This document shows positions 1 to 9,746 of a DNA stretch of 64,000 nucleotides, piece by piece. The translations under genes and the position numbers were made by a program. The stretch comes from Caryophanales bacterium UBA6865 (GTDB lineage: Bacteria > Bacillota_I > Bacilli_A > RFN20 > CAG-826): positions 1 through 64,000 of the forward strand of contig DKCV01000016.1 of the NCBI GenBank assembly GCA_002449265.1, written 5' to 3'. Every line of letters starts with the position of its first letter. The first letter of the stretch is position 1. The notes beneath the pieces were generated by a model. The model was not told the origin of the DNA. It saw nothing but the letters and a program-made list of their open reading frames with translations, and did no database searches.

Positions 1-292
1 CACATCATTTGAAATAGAACAGATGGGAATTGCAAAATGAAAGACGCCTAAACAGCTCATCCTCTAACTCATGATAAAAATGGTTACTTGGAATCCGACT
101 ATTTGTTAAAAAGCATCAATCAAGTAATTGCTTATTAGAGAATGGCCGATATAAATTTTCTTCTATTGGCACTAAAACATACATTTTAGAATTTGAGCTT
201 CATTTCAAAAAAACGCTTTTTTCTTTTAAGAAAAAGAATATTTCGATAGTGAGCGCCCTATTTATTTTTTTAGTAAATTCATAAATTAAACG
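1..292. other. Upstream region with no intact gene
   Basis: No intact reading frame is visible. Around 79-240 short plus-strand stretches in two frames read like protein (a stretch ending in INQVIAY before a TAG, then NGRYKFSSIGTKTYILEFEL in another frame), which could be the decayed 3' end of a gene. This is weak. The rest is AT-rich spacer leading to the promoter at 293. Confidence 0.3.
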
Positions 293-320
293 TTGACAAT
301 ATTTTTAATGATTTTAATTT
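293..320 (+). promoter_or_regulatory. Promoter of the 353-5908 lipoprotein operon
   Basis: TTGACA (293-298), a 16-bp spacer, and TAATTT (315-320). The 28 bp match those at 24938-24965 in length, in the first 12 bases (TTGACAATATTT) and in the last 9 (TTTTAATTT). This supports a shared promoter type. A Shine-Dalgarno AAGAAAGGAG follows at 333-342. Confidence 0.6.
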
Positions 321-352
321 AGAGCAATCTTCAAGAAAGGAGAATTGCGTAG

Positions 353-1744
353 ATGATAAAACACAAACGGAATTCATTAATTATTCTATTTGCCACAGTG
401 ACTCTAATGAGTTGCTCTAGCTCCTCATCTGATACTCAAAGTAGCCAAACTGGTGAATTGAGCGAAACGGAACGATTATCCCAATTTATTACTAAAGCTA
501 GGACAGGTTTTAAATTCATGGGTAAGAAAAACCAGAACTGTAAGGATTTATCCGGGAACGATTTGTTTACGAACACCTACTCTTATAATTATTCATTTGA
601 AAACGATGAGAGCGGGACAAAAACAAAGCAGCGATATGTCTATAAATATAACGGCGAAAATCAATCTACTACGATTCAAGTTGTTAGGAGCCCTGATGGC
701 TATGTCGCTCAAGAATATGTCAATTATAAAAATGAAATTTCCTATTACAAAATCACTGATGACGATGGCTACTATAGTTTCTATGACGAATATTTCTCTA
801 ATCCATTTTTGATAGTTGATGTTGATGATTTTACCTTTTTAGCGAAAGAAGGAGGGGCTTGTTCCTATTCCTTGGAGGATGACAAATTAAACTCTTTCGA
901 CTATTTCTTAACCGGCAATAGTGAGCCACTCACTAATCTCACTCTTACGGTAAAAGAAGATGGCACGGGCTCTATTACTAGTCAATCGGTTGGCTTTTCA
1001 GGAAGAACAAAGGATGAAGAGGGGAACTACATTCGTTGTTCTTGGACCTTCGAATCGAGTTTCACCTTGAGTGAATTGGGCAGTGTTGTACTAGAAGGCG
1101 CGACTGTTAGCGAGGCGAAGGACAATAGCGATTTAGCTTCGATTTTAGAAAACGTTAATGATAATTTCACTTTGACGTGTAGTCTCGTGAGCCCTGAGAC
1201 TGGAGAAGAAGTCGGTACCAAGAAAATCAGCTATTTTGATGGTGAATCCTATTACATTAAATCTAGTAGCGACGATAACACGATGGTTAATGACTACCTT
1301 TATCACAAAGATCCATTCAACAGCGAGGATGATTCTTTGTACGAATATCGTTATGACGAAGCGAGCAAACTTTGGCATAAATCAGGCACTTCTGAAAGCA
1401 CAAGCTATAATGTCTCGCCGCAAAAGAAAGATGTATTTGTCCCACATCTTAAAGAAATGAGCAAAGATATCTTTAATGAGAAAACAAATCAAGATGGCTA
1501 TTACGTTGTTAATAACGAGGACGCTAAGCCTTTTGCAGGTGAAGGCTTCTTCTCAGATGCTGAAGTATTGCCATATTTCTCACTTGGATATGGTTCAAAG
1601 GCTAAAATCAAGAAAGAGGGAAATGACGTTATTGCTCTGGTGGATTTCTATTATCCATACGATTCCTCAACCGTTTTGAATGTTCAATACAAAGCTGTTT
1701 ACTCTAACATCGGTTCTACTGCAATACCAGATGTCGATCTATAA
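353..1744 (+). CDS. Lipoprotein, two-domain NYT/IGTT-type
   Basis: Predicted surface lipoprotein of 463 residues with function unknown. The signal peptide ends at the lipobox LMSC (Cys21), followed by a Ser-rich tether. Two copies of one module follow: a helix, a strand such as NFTLTC, a Tyr-rich middle, and a closing motif (SELGS near the end of copy one, SNIGSTAIP at the C-terminus). The middle shares 'GYVAQEYVNYKNE' with 'GFVAEETLNYKNE' in the next gene, so the two are tandem paralogues. The start follows a strong Shine-Dalgarno at 333-342. It is first in an operon with the next gene 11 bp downstream. No catalytic motif is seen; a binding or structural role is inference. Confidence 0.85.
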   Translation: MIKHKRNSLIILFATVTLMSCSSSSSDTQSSQTGELSETERLSQFITKARTGFKFMGKKNQNCKDLSGNDLFTNTYSYNYSFENDESGTKTKQRYVYKYNGENQSTTIQVVRSPDGYVAQEYVNYKNEISYYKITDDDGYYSFYDEYFSNPFLIVDVDDFTFLAKEGGACSYSLEDDKLNSFDYFLTGNSEPLTNLTLTVKEDGTGSITSQSVGFSGRTKDEEGNYIRCSWTFESSFTLSELGSVVLEGATVSEAKDNSDLASILENVNDNFTLTCSLVSPETGEEVGTKKISYFDGESYYIKSSSDDNTMVNDYLYHKDPFNSEDDSLYEYRYDEASKLWHKSGTSESTSYNVSPQKKDVFVPHLKEMSKDIFNEKTNQDGYYVVNNEDAKPFAGEGFFSDAEVLPYFSLGYGSKAKIKKEGNDVIALVDFYYPYDSSTVLNVQYKAVYSNIGSTAIPDVDL

Positions 1745-1755
1745 GGAGAAGACCA

Positions 1756-3138
1756 ATGAATAAACACATTAAGTTTGCCTTGTCTTTGGCTGGTATCCTC
1801 TTACTCCCGGGATGCGCCGAAGCATCTAATGAGGTAGATACGACCACACCTAACTTCGTATATCAAGAAATTAAAAAAGCGGCTATCTCTTACAAAATGA
1901 GGGCCCAAGAAACCGAAAAGATTACCAAAATGACTGGCGAAGAAATGGTGAAAAACCAATACCAATATGATGTCACTAATGTTCGCGGTGAACATTCAGC
2001 CATTGCTAAAACAATTTCGAAAGTGGCTTCTAGCGGCTTTGCCTCCTCTTCCTATTCTTATATCAAAGGCAGTAGGGGGTTTGTTGCTGAAGAAACGCTC
2101 AACTACAAAAACGAAGTCACCGAAGTGGAATCGTTTGATGAAAATGGCAGTAAAGTCGTTTATGACCGCGAATTCGCTAATCCCTTCTCTTTCTTAGTAA
2201 AAGGTGATGTTGCACCAATTAAAGAAAAGGAAGGACATTACGCGATTATCGACGCAAAGCTCCAACTTTTTGGGAGATATCTTCTTGCTCCCGGTTACCA
2301 AATTGAATCCACGGAACTTGTTTTTGAAGGAGAAAGTCTAAAACAAGTCCTTCTTGAATCAAAGAAATTCGAAATTACTTACCAAGACGCTTATTCAGGC
2401 AATTATATACTGAGTAACCTAAAATACACAGTCACTTGCAACTTAAGTGAGCTAGGAACGGCTACTTATTCTCATCTTGAGCCTGAAAAGAGCAAAGACA
2501 AAGAAAAAGAAGATATCCTTAGAACCGCTTTTACTAACATGGGAAAGAATTACACGATGATTATTAATTCCCATTATAAAGACGAGGAACCGAATACCGA
2601 TTACGATAGCTATTGGTATTTCAACGGGACTGATGCTGTTTACCATCAGCAGCACCTAGATGATACGAGCAAGAGATTTGATCTTTATTACAAAAAAGAC
2701 ACTTCAAAAAGCGAAGATTTGCTTTATCTCTATCACTATAACGAGACCGAAAACAAATGGGATTACTACACGCCGATTTCCGGATCGAGTTATAACGTGA
2801 ACCCACAAGATTATTCCTATTTCTCACCAAAATTTCTAGAAACCGCGCCTGAATTATTCGTTTATGAAGAAGAGCAAGATCGATACGTGTGCAAAAACAC
2901 TAGTGCTTTGCCTTATTTAGGAAATGCATTCTTGGGTGGCGGATACTTATCTAGCTATTTCACTCTTGGTAGTGGCGATCAAGCCGAAATTTATCTAAAC
3001 AAAGATAAAACCAAGGTCTCAAAAGTCGTTGTCGGATATAACGAAGTTGATAGTGAAGGATATGACGTTTCTCGATCCTATACATTAACGTTCCTTGATG
3101 TAGGAACAACAAAAATACCATCATTCGTGGAAGGATAA
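1756..3138 (+). CDS. Lipoprotein, paralogue of the preceding gene
   Basis: A 460-residue predicted lipoprotein with a lipobox ending LPGC (Cys20). It has the same two-module plan as the gene at 353: GFVAEETLNYKNE in the first half, a second module opening with 'GKNYTMII', and the C-terminal DVGTTKIP motif. The Shine-Dalgarno AAGGAGA overlaps the upstream TAA, so it is co-transcribed and probably translationally coupled. Function unknown. It most likely arose by tandem duplication and then diverged, since identity with its neighbour is confined to short motifs. Confidence 0.85.
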   Translation: MNKHIKFALSLAGILLLPGCAEASNEVDTTTPNFVYQEIKKAAISYKMRAQETEKITKMTGEEMVKNQYQYDVTNVRGEHSAIAKTISKVASSGFASSSYSYIKGSRGFVAEETLNYKNEVTEVESFDENGSKVVYDREFANPFSFLVKGDVAPIKEKEGHYAIIDAKLQLFGRYLLAPGYQIESTELVFEGESLKQVLLESKKFEITYQDAYSGNYILSNLKYTVTCNLSELGTATYSHLEPEKSKDKEKEDILRTAFTNMGKNYTMIINSHYKDEEPNTDYDSYWYFNGTDAVYHQQHLDDTSKRFDLYYKKDTSKSEDLLYLYHYNETENKWDYYTPISGSSYNVNPQDYSYFSPKFLETAPELFVYEEEQDRYVCKNTSALPYLGNAFLGGGYLSSYFTLGSGDQAEIYLNKDKTKVSKVVVGYNEVDSEGYDVSRSYTLTFLDVGTTKIPSFVEG

Positions 3139-3143
3139 ATATT

Positions 3144-5908
3144 ATGAAAAAGAAAATTATATTGAGCAGTTTGTTTGCATTATCGCTATTTGCGCTCCCT
3201 TTAACTGCTTGTAACGAAGAAGGAGGGAGCGATCCTAGCGGAAGTGTCGCTACAGCGACTATTTCCATTAAAACGCCCTCGAAAACTAGTTTTGAAGTGG
3301 GGGAAAGCGAAACCTTAGAAGCCGAGCTTCTCAATTTCCCTGAAGGAACGATAGTAAATTGGTATTCGAGTAATGTCACGGTAGTAAGCGTTTCCCAAAA
3401 AGGGAAAATCAACGCTTTAGCGGAAGGAACTAGCGAAATTACCTGCAAAGCAGGGGAAGCGACTTCCGCGCCATTAGTGATAACGGTAACGCCAAAGAAA
3501 GTACCTTCGATTACCCTAAAAGCGCCATCGAAAAGCGAAATCGAAGTCAATGAAGAAATTCAGCTCTCTTTTGATATCAAAAACACTGACAAAACCGATG
3601 TTACCTTTGTCGCCGATAACGATAACGTCTCCATTACGAGTGCTGGATTAGTGAAAGGATTAAAGGTTGGCACTAGCAAAATCCATGCAGAACTCGATGA
3701 TATTAAATCAAACGAAATCACTTTGACCATTCTAGAAGAAAGCAAAGAATTAACGGTTTCTATTGAAGCGCCAACTAATAAATATCTCATTGTTAACGGC
3801 ACTTTCCAACTTACTAGCAAAGTCAAAGGCAACGTTAATAACTACCCTTTGGAATTCGTTTCAAGTAACCCTGCCGTGCTTTCTATTAATGAAACTGGGA
3901 TGGTTACTGCGTTAACCACCGGCTCAGCGTCCATAACGCTAAAAGTTCATGATGTTACATCAGAACCAGTAGAATTCACCGTTTTAGCTAGCTATTCTCC
4001 CGTTGAATCCGTTTCTTACGAATCAACGAGCATTGAGATTGTAAAAGGGGAGCCATTCACTTTCACAAATGTTACGATTCTCCCCGAAACCGCTGATCAA
4101 AGCTTCACTTTAGAATCCGCTGATTCGAAGCATGTCGCTGTAGACGGGGATACGATTACTGGTTTGGTCGCTTCAGATGATTCCGTCCTCGTTACTATCC
4201 ATGCAGGGGAGAAAGCCGCCTATGTCGCCGTAACGGTTAAATCTGCGTTTGACGCTTATGTTCCTGCGATTAAAGCTAAACTACAAACTGCAGATCAAAA
4301 AGAAGCCACAATGGCAAGCAAGGTCACCTCTATTTCCAAGATCAAGACGAGAACGGGGTTGATACTACTTACGATAAATATGATTTTAACGTTTATAGTG
4401 ATAATCGAACTGCTACTAGACACAAAAAGAAATCAAAATATTCTTCAGGTAATAAGAACGAAAGAATTTCTTTCACTTACTGTAACGATGATTTGATTCA
4501 GTATACCGAAAGCTTTGATGATGACGATAATCCTATCGGTACACCAGATGCTACGAAAAAAGACGTTGTCGATAGTGGGGCTAGTTATTCTGAAGTCAAT
4601 AAGTCCATTGCCTTAAACGCTGTAACCTATCCTTATGTTGGTAGTTTCGACACATATTCTTCGAAATGCGGATTTGCGAAATATGTTTTGAGTAACTACT
4701 TTAATTCTTCGTTTTTCGGTACATCAAATGCTGAAAACAAAAACTCGTTCCAATACTCTAAAGCGTTAGACGGTGAGGTTTATACGCTTAAGATGGATTC
4801 AGTTAGTAGTTATGCTAAGAAATGCATTGAATTAACACTTTCGTTTAATAATGACCTCCTCGTCTCTGTGAATGGCAAATTAACAAATTATGATATTGAT
4901 TGGGACGATAATGTCACTCTAGAGGGTTACACAATTATTGATGGTGTTTTAGAAAGTGGAACTAGAGAAGCCTCTACGGGACTATTTGATCCAGACAGCA
5001 TGTATCTTACTGATTTCGACGCTGAATTCTATACCGGATATGGCTCAAACAAAAAAATAGGCACGGAATTTGCTCCTGGCGTAAATGTGTCTTTTGACTT
5101 TATCAATACTTTACCTTCAACTTATAATGCCGCAGTCGATACAGGATATCTAACGGTTGATGAGCAATATAAATCAAAAGTTACAATTTCCGGTAACTAT
5201 ATCGCCGCTAATGAAGAGATTGAAGATCTCCCAGTTACAATTCATGCCGCAAAATTATCCAAAACATTCCATTTAAAATTTGCTGAGCAAAAAACCAAAA
5301 CCTTGACTTACGATGGAGCCACTAAAATGATTGCTGGCGATACGATTTCTTGCAAAGTGAAATTTGACAAGAATACCGCTATAGACATCGTGTATTCAAT
5401 CACTAGCTCTAATGCGGATAAAGCAACAATTACGAAAGGATCTCTATACTCGTATTCCGGATACGAAACCTTCACATTTAAGGCGACCGATGCTGGTACA
5501 TATTCCATCAAGGCGCACGATAATAAATCTGGTCTAGATATGACTCAATACATTGTTGTTTATGAAAATAGCAATGCTGGGATTGTAGAATATTTAGGAA
5601 ATGTCACACCTCAAAGATATGGCAACTATGCTACAGAGCCAGTATTAACAAAGAATGATGACACATCCTTCTCGTTATCTTTCAAGTATTTATATGATTG
5701 TGGTTATGATACCGTCACGGATACAATCAACACGATATTTACTTATTCGGATGGTGCGTTCGCGATTGCAAGTTCTACTTCTACAAATGGGGTCATCGTT
5801 AAAACTATGGCGTTCTATAGCGGTCACACTTCGTTAAGTCTTACATTTGATTACCCTGATGACGGGGAAGATTATTCTTGCACTCCAGTAACTATCTCTT
5901 TGAAATAA
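3144..5908 (+). pseudogene. Big_2-domain lipoprotein gene split by a frameshift
   Basis: One lipoprotein gene in two frames. The 5' part (3144-4496) has a signal peptide with LTAC (Cys23) and several Big_2-like Ig domains (for example 'FEVGESETLEAEL', 'VSVSQKGKINALAEGTSEIT'). After about 4300 the plus-strand frame of 3144 gives an unlikely tail ending at a TGA, while the frame of 4493-5908 reads acidic, Tyr-rich protein like the paralogues at 7803, 41134 and 47819. Both frames are open across about 4297-4322. The offset equals loss of one base, and an A5 run lies at 4297-4301. The 3' part carries the 'YFNSSFFGT' module and a Ser/Thr-rich C-terminus. It could be a real pseudogene, a phase-variable gene or a sequencing error. 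Confidence 0.75.
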
Positions 5909-5917
5909 TGCCTTAAC

Positions 5918-5961
5918 AAATTGGCTGTTCGATTTCAAAATAAAACGGGCAGCCAATTTTT
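5918..5961 (+). terminator. Terminator of the first lipoprotein operon
   Basis: AAATTGGCTG (5918-5927) pairs with CAGCCAATTT (5950-5959), continuing into a short T run to 5961. It lies 10 bp after the stop at 5908. Confidence 0.65.
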
Positions 5962-6002
5962 CATGGCTTTGAAACATATTTAGTGAAAAAGCAAATTAAT
6001 GA

Positions 6003-6030
6003 TTGAAAATCATTTTCATATCTATACAAT
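6003..6030 (+). promoter_or_regulatory. Promoter of the 6066-11465 operon
   Basis: TTGAAA (6003-6008), a 16-bp spacer and TACAAT (6025-6030). The same -35, -10 and spacing occur on the minus strand at 22077-22104. The -35 lies inside the palindrome at 6004-6018. Confidence 0.6.
6004..6018. promoter_or_regulatory. Fur-family-like operator
   Basis: TGAAAATCATTTTCA is a perfect 7-1-7 inverted repeat. It differs from the B. subtilis Fur box (TGATAAT-N-ATTATCA) by one symmetric base in each arm. It covers the -35 and part of the spacer, so a bound repressor would block RNA polymerase. Fur, PerR and Zur boxes are alike, so the metal is not assigned. Confidence 0.55.
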
Positions 6031-6065
6031 TCCGAAGTATTTATATTAAAGAAAGGGATGTATTG

Positions 6066-7784
6066 ATGATGAAAAAGACATTGTTTGGACTTATTCCGCT
6101 TCTATTTGCTTTAGTCTCTTGCCGGACTGGTGATGTTACTTCTAGCGAATCAAACGGCTTAGATTCTAGCGATAGCGTAACAAGCGGCACTACTAGTTCA
6201 GAAAACTCAGGATCAAGTGAAGAAAATCCTGGTGGTAGCGAAGAAGAACCTACTGATGATGACGATGATAATGACGAACCGGTCCCTCTATCGTTTAAAT
6301 TCGCTATTGCAGGGGAGGAAGCTGTACTTACTAGAGTACGAGGAAGCGATAAAGAAATTACTATTCCCGCTAATTACGAAGGAAAACCCGTAACTAGAAT
6401 CGGGGAAGACGCTTTCTCTGGATTAACTAAGCTTAGAAAAGTTGTGATACCAGAGAATGTAAGAGAGATAGAGGCTAGCGCTTTTAATTCTCTCACGAAT
6501 TTGGATGACATTACTTTCCCTTCTACTTTGCGAGTTATCGGTAATTACGCTTTCGCGAATATTCCTTATATAGAGACGGTCACTCTTCCTGAGGGCCTAG
6601 AGGAAATCGGTAGCGCTGCTTTTTCCGGATGCGAAAAGCTAAAAGAGATTTCCTTGCCATCTTCTTTAAAGAGAATCGATGGGAATGTTTTTAGTGGAGA
6701 CCCTAAACTCAAAGTTACCACTTATGAAGGAATCGATTATTTGGGCAATACTACTAATCCTTATTTACTAGCGTATGCCTTAAATGAGAGCAATATCTCT
6801 CCTACAAGCGTGAGCTTCCATAGTGACACAAAATTAATCGGTCCTTCTTTGCTTGAAGGGGAAAGTAGCGTCACCTCTATCACCTTAAATGAAGGATTAA
6901 TCTTCATCGGGGGTAGTTCATTCCGCGAGACTTCTATTACGGAAATCTCCATCCCTTCTTCCGTCAAAACGATTTCAGAATACGCATTTGAGAGTTGCAC
7001 AAAACTAGTGACTTGCACGATTAATGGCGCTTCCTTGGAAACGATTGAGCACGAAGCTTTTACCGGGGCTAGCGCACTTACTAACATTACTATTCCTTCT
7101 AGCGTTAAAGAAATTGGCTCTTATGCCTTTTCTAAGTTCGATGACGCTAGTTCTCTACAATATAACGTTAAAGATGGCGGCCGTTATCTAGGCAATAGCG
7201 AAAACCCTTATTACGCCTTTATTGGGCTAGAAGATAATAACGCTACTTCCTTTTCTTTGAATAACGCTACCGTTTTAATGGCTGGGCAATGCCTAAGGTT
7301 TGCAAAGAATATCGCTTCTTTTACGATTCCATCCAGCGTCAAATACATTGGTCAAGAAGCGTTTAACCAAATGACTTCTTTAACTTCAATCGTTGTCCCT
7401 GAAACGGTTATCACGATAGGGGGAGGCTTATTCGGGAGCTGCGAGAAATTAACGAGTATCACCCTAAATAACGCCCCAACCGTAATTGGATCAGGATTTG
7501 CTGCTTTTTGCACTAATTTAACTAGCATCAATATTCCATCCAGCGTGAAGAAAATCGAGGCATCGTTCCTTATTAGTAGCAAAGCGATGCAATCGCTTGT
7601 TATCCCTAGTAACGTTACGGAAATCGAGAAAGAAGCTATTACTAGTTCTAACAATCTTAACGTGTTCGTTGAAGCGACGAAAAACCTTGATTTATATGAA
7701 AGCGGTTGGTTTAGCGGTGTGAAAAAATGTTACTACGGGAACACTTGGAGTGACGTAAATGGCGTTCCAACCCCAAACAAATAA
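6066..7784 (+). CDS. BspA-type leucine-rich repeat lipoprotein
   Basis: A 572-residue lipoprotein with lipobox LVSC (Cys19 from Met6066) and a long Ser/Gly/Glu/Asp tether of about 60 residues. It then has about 20 LRR_5 (BspA-type) repeats of roughly 23 residues in the form IG-x-AF...L..I.IP..V. BspA-like repeats form extended solenoids used in adhesion and host-protein binding, so a surface adhesin role is likely. The open frame extends back to 6003, but that would run through the promoter. ATG 6066 (or 6069) follows GAAAGGGA at 6051. It is first in an operon with 7803 and 9747 and is possibly metal-regulated through 6004-6018. Confidence 0.88.
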   Translation: MMKKTLFGLIPLLFALVSCRTGDVTSSESNGLDSSDSVTSGTTSSENSGSSEENPGGSEEEPTDDDDDNDEPVPLSFKFAIAGEEAVLTRVRGSDKEITIPANYEGKPVTRIGEDAFSGLTKLRKVVIPENVREIEASAFNSLTNLDDITFPSTLRVIGNYAFANIPYIETVTLPEGLEEIGSAAFSGCEKLKEISLPSSLKRIDGNVFSGDPKLKVTTYEGIDYLGNTTNPYLLAYALNESNISPTSVSFHSDTKLIGPSLLEGESSVTSITLNEGLIFIGGSSFRETSITEISIPSSVKTISEYAFESCTKLVTCTINGASLETIEHEAFTGASALTNITIPSSVKEIGSYAFSKFDDASSLQYNVKDGGRYLGNSENPYYAFIGLEDNNATSFSLNNATVLMAGQCLRFAKNIASFTIPSSVKYIGQEAFNQMTSLTSIVVPETVITIGGGLFGSCEKLTSITLNNAPTVIGSGFAAFCTNLTSINIPSSVKKIEASFLISSKAMQSLVIPSNVTEIEKEAITSSNNLNVFVEATKNLDLYESGWFSGVKKCYYGNTWSDVNGVPTPNK

Positions 7785-7802
7785 TTTAGGAGAAATCGAA
7801 TC

Positions 7803-9728
7803 ATGAAAAAGAAAATATTATTGACGCTTTGTGCGTCTTTACTTAGTTTAGGACTTGCTTCTTGCGGAGAGGATAATAGCTCTTCAGATCCTGCAGGGTC
7901 CGAACCAACCTCGACACCAACTTCAACCGGGAATGCTGCCTTCGATAAAATTACAGGCCTACTTGCCGCTTCAAACGCGCTTGATGATTCTAAAATCGTA
8001 AGCGCTAGTTTAAGCGTTATGGGTAATGAGTGGCGGACTGTTGAAAGTGAAGACGCACTTACTGGTAAGAAAACTAGCACTCACAAAATCACTCGTTATG
8101 AAGGCCAAAAGAACGATTTAACGTTTTATTCCGATCAGAAAGCGAAAGTTGAAACGCAAGATATCATCTCTAATACAAATGGAACGGAAACCGTCACGAA
8201 AGTGCAACATCTTTATGGTGAAGCACATGGTTTGCTCATCGATCTTGCTTCCGACTATCGTGATGATGCCTATGAGGTGAATTTGCTTAAATCAGGCAGT
8301 TCTTCAATCGCTACATCCAATCCAAAAGACGATGAGATTATTCGGGAAGACGCTAACAAAGTTCTTAATAAGGGTTTAATCGAAAAAAAATCGTATGGGG
8401 CAACGAGCTATTTGCTAGGTAAATATTTTGAAGGAGACAAATTCTTTGGCACTAATGAAGCAAAGGATAACGCTACATTAGAAACTAATGGCAACAAATA
8501 TACCTTAAGCTCGACTTTTGCTTCAAAAGATGATGTCGAAAATCCTTTAGTCGAAGAATATAAATTTAATTTCGAATTCGATAATGGTGGCTACTTAATC
8601 GCTTTGGATGGCTCTTTAGCGACTTATGCCGCTACGATGAGCAGTGAGCAAGCTCTTGATCGTACTCCTACAACGGAAAAGGGATTAAAATCCTATGAAT
8701 GGGTTATTGATTTCAAGCAAACATTAGGCACAAGAACCGCTAGTGGTGTCGACTTAGAGCAATACTTTTTCACTGATAAAAACGAAATCAATATTAGTTT
8801 CCGCGCCGGACCAAATTGGGGCGAAGATATCGATCTCACGACAAACGGAGAGAAAAACAAAGAATATGTCATTAAAGTTGGTGTAGCGTCAGGAAGCGGC
8901 GTTCCTAATATTGATAAGGTTCATCTTTATAAAGTAGAGAGAAACGGCAGTGTCGCAAGCAAAGATTCTTACGAAATTGGCAAAAACGACTCTAACGAAG
9001 AAACCATCAAGCTCAAAAAAGGCGGGGAATACATCCTCCATTTTAAGTCCGCTTTAGTTGAGGATATTACTAAGGAAGCAACGATTGTTACGAACGATCT
9101 TACAAGTCTTGCGTTTAAAGAAAGAGACGATGCTAAATATGGTCCTTCTAAAGATGAAGAATATTTACCTGAGCATATTTTAGCTGGCGAAACGCAGTTT
9201 ACTTTAATCACCAAACCAACAAACGCAACGGATGACGTGACAGTCGAGATTCTCAATAACGACATTGGCGCAACGATTTCTAAAGTCGAAGGTAGTTCAT
9301 TTACTTATAAATTGGTTACGGCGAAAACTGGCACAATTACTGTAAAGGCCGTAAGCGCATCGTTAGGCGAAGAAAACGCCGTTACAAAAGAAGTAAAGGT
9401 GTACGCAAATACTGATGAAGGAATCGCTTCTTTCCTTTCGGAAACAAACTGGGTAATTCAAAACGCAGGCGCTACACTTAAGAACTTAACATTTACTTCA
9501 AGCACCTCAACAAGTGGAATGATTTCATACACGTCCTCTCTTAAGGACGGTTTTACGGCTACTGGTACGTTTTCCGTGAATGGAGGCCAGGTTATTCTTG
9601 AAACGACGAGCTGGGATCCAAGTAGTGTAAAAGGCACTTGCAGTTTACAATATGTTAAAGTTACGCCAGGGCGCGGCGATATTGATGTTAAAACAAATCC
9701 AGGTATTGCGTATTTTATGCAGAACTAA
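7803..9728 (+). CDS. Lipoprotein with the YF/FFGT module
   Basis: A 641-residue predicted lipoprotein with a lipobox ending LASC (Cys21) and a Ser/Thr/Pro tether. The central part has 'GKYFEGDKFFGTNEA', a motif shared with the frameshifted gene at 3144-5908 ('YFNSSFFGTSNAENK') and in weaker form with 41134 and 47819. A beta-rich Ig-like region follows, then a C-terminal domain with 'FTSSTSTSGM', like 'ASSTSTNGVI' at the end of 5908. Unlike its paralogues it has no clear N-terminal Big_2 domain. The start follows TAGGAGAA (7787-7794). It is the middle gene of the operon. Function unknown. Confidence 0.82.
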   Translation: MKKKILLTLCASLLSLGLASCGEDNSSSDPAGSEPTSTPTSTGNAAFDKITGLLAASNALDDSKIVSASLSVMGNEWRTVESEDALTGKKTSTHKITRYEGQKNDLTFYSDQKAKVETQDIISNTNGTETVTKVQHLYGEAHGLLIDLASDYRDDAYEVNLLKSGSSSIATSNPKDDEIIREDANKVLNKGLIEKKSYGATSYLLGKYFEGDKFFGTNEAKDNATLETNGNKYTLSSTFASKDDVENPLVEEYKFNFEFDNGGYLIALDGSLATYAATMSSEQALDRTPTTEKGLKSYEWVIDFKQTLGTRTASGVDLEQYFFTDKNEINISFRAGPNWGEDIDLTTNGEKNKEYVIKVGVASGSGVPNIDKVHLYKVERNGSVASKDSYEIGKNDSNEETIKLKKGGEYILHFKSALVEDITKEATIVTNDLTSLAFKERDDAKYGPSKDEEYLPEHILAGETQFTLITKPTNATDDVTVEILNNDIGATISKVEGSSFTYKLVTAKTGTITVKAVSASLGEENAVTKEVKVYANTDEGIASFLSETNWVIQNAGATLKNLTFTSSTSTSGMISYTSSLKDGFTATGTFSVNGGQVILETTSWDPSSVKGTCSLQYVKVTPGRGDIDVKTNPGIAYFMQN

Positions 9729-9746
9729 TTTCTTGGAGACACATTC

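Noticed and set aside
2960..3550. 196-codon minus-strand open frame over the junction of two lipoprotein genes
   Set aside because: It is antisense to two well supported genes, has no signal peptide or Shine-Dalgarno, and its composition follows from the codon usage of the other strand.
4297..4304. Programmed -1 frameshift site in the split lipoprotein gene
   Set aside because: The A run does not form a standard X-XXY-YYZ heptamer in the reading frame, and no stimulatory structure stands out. A base loss is simpler.
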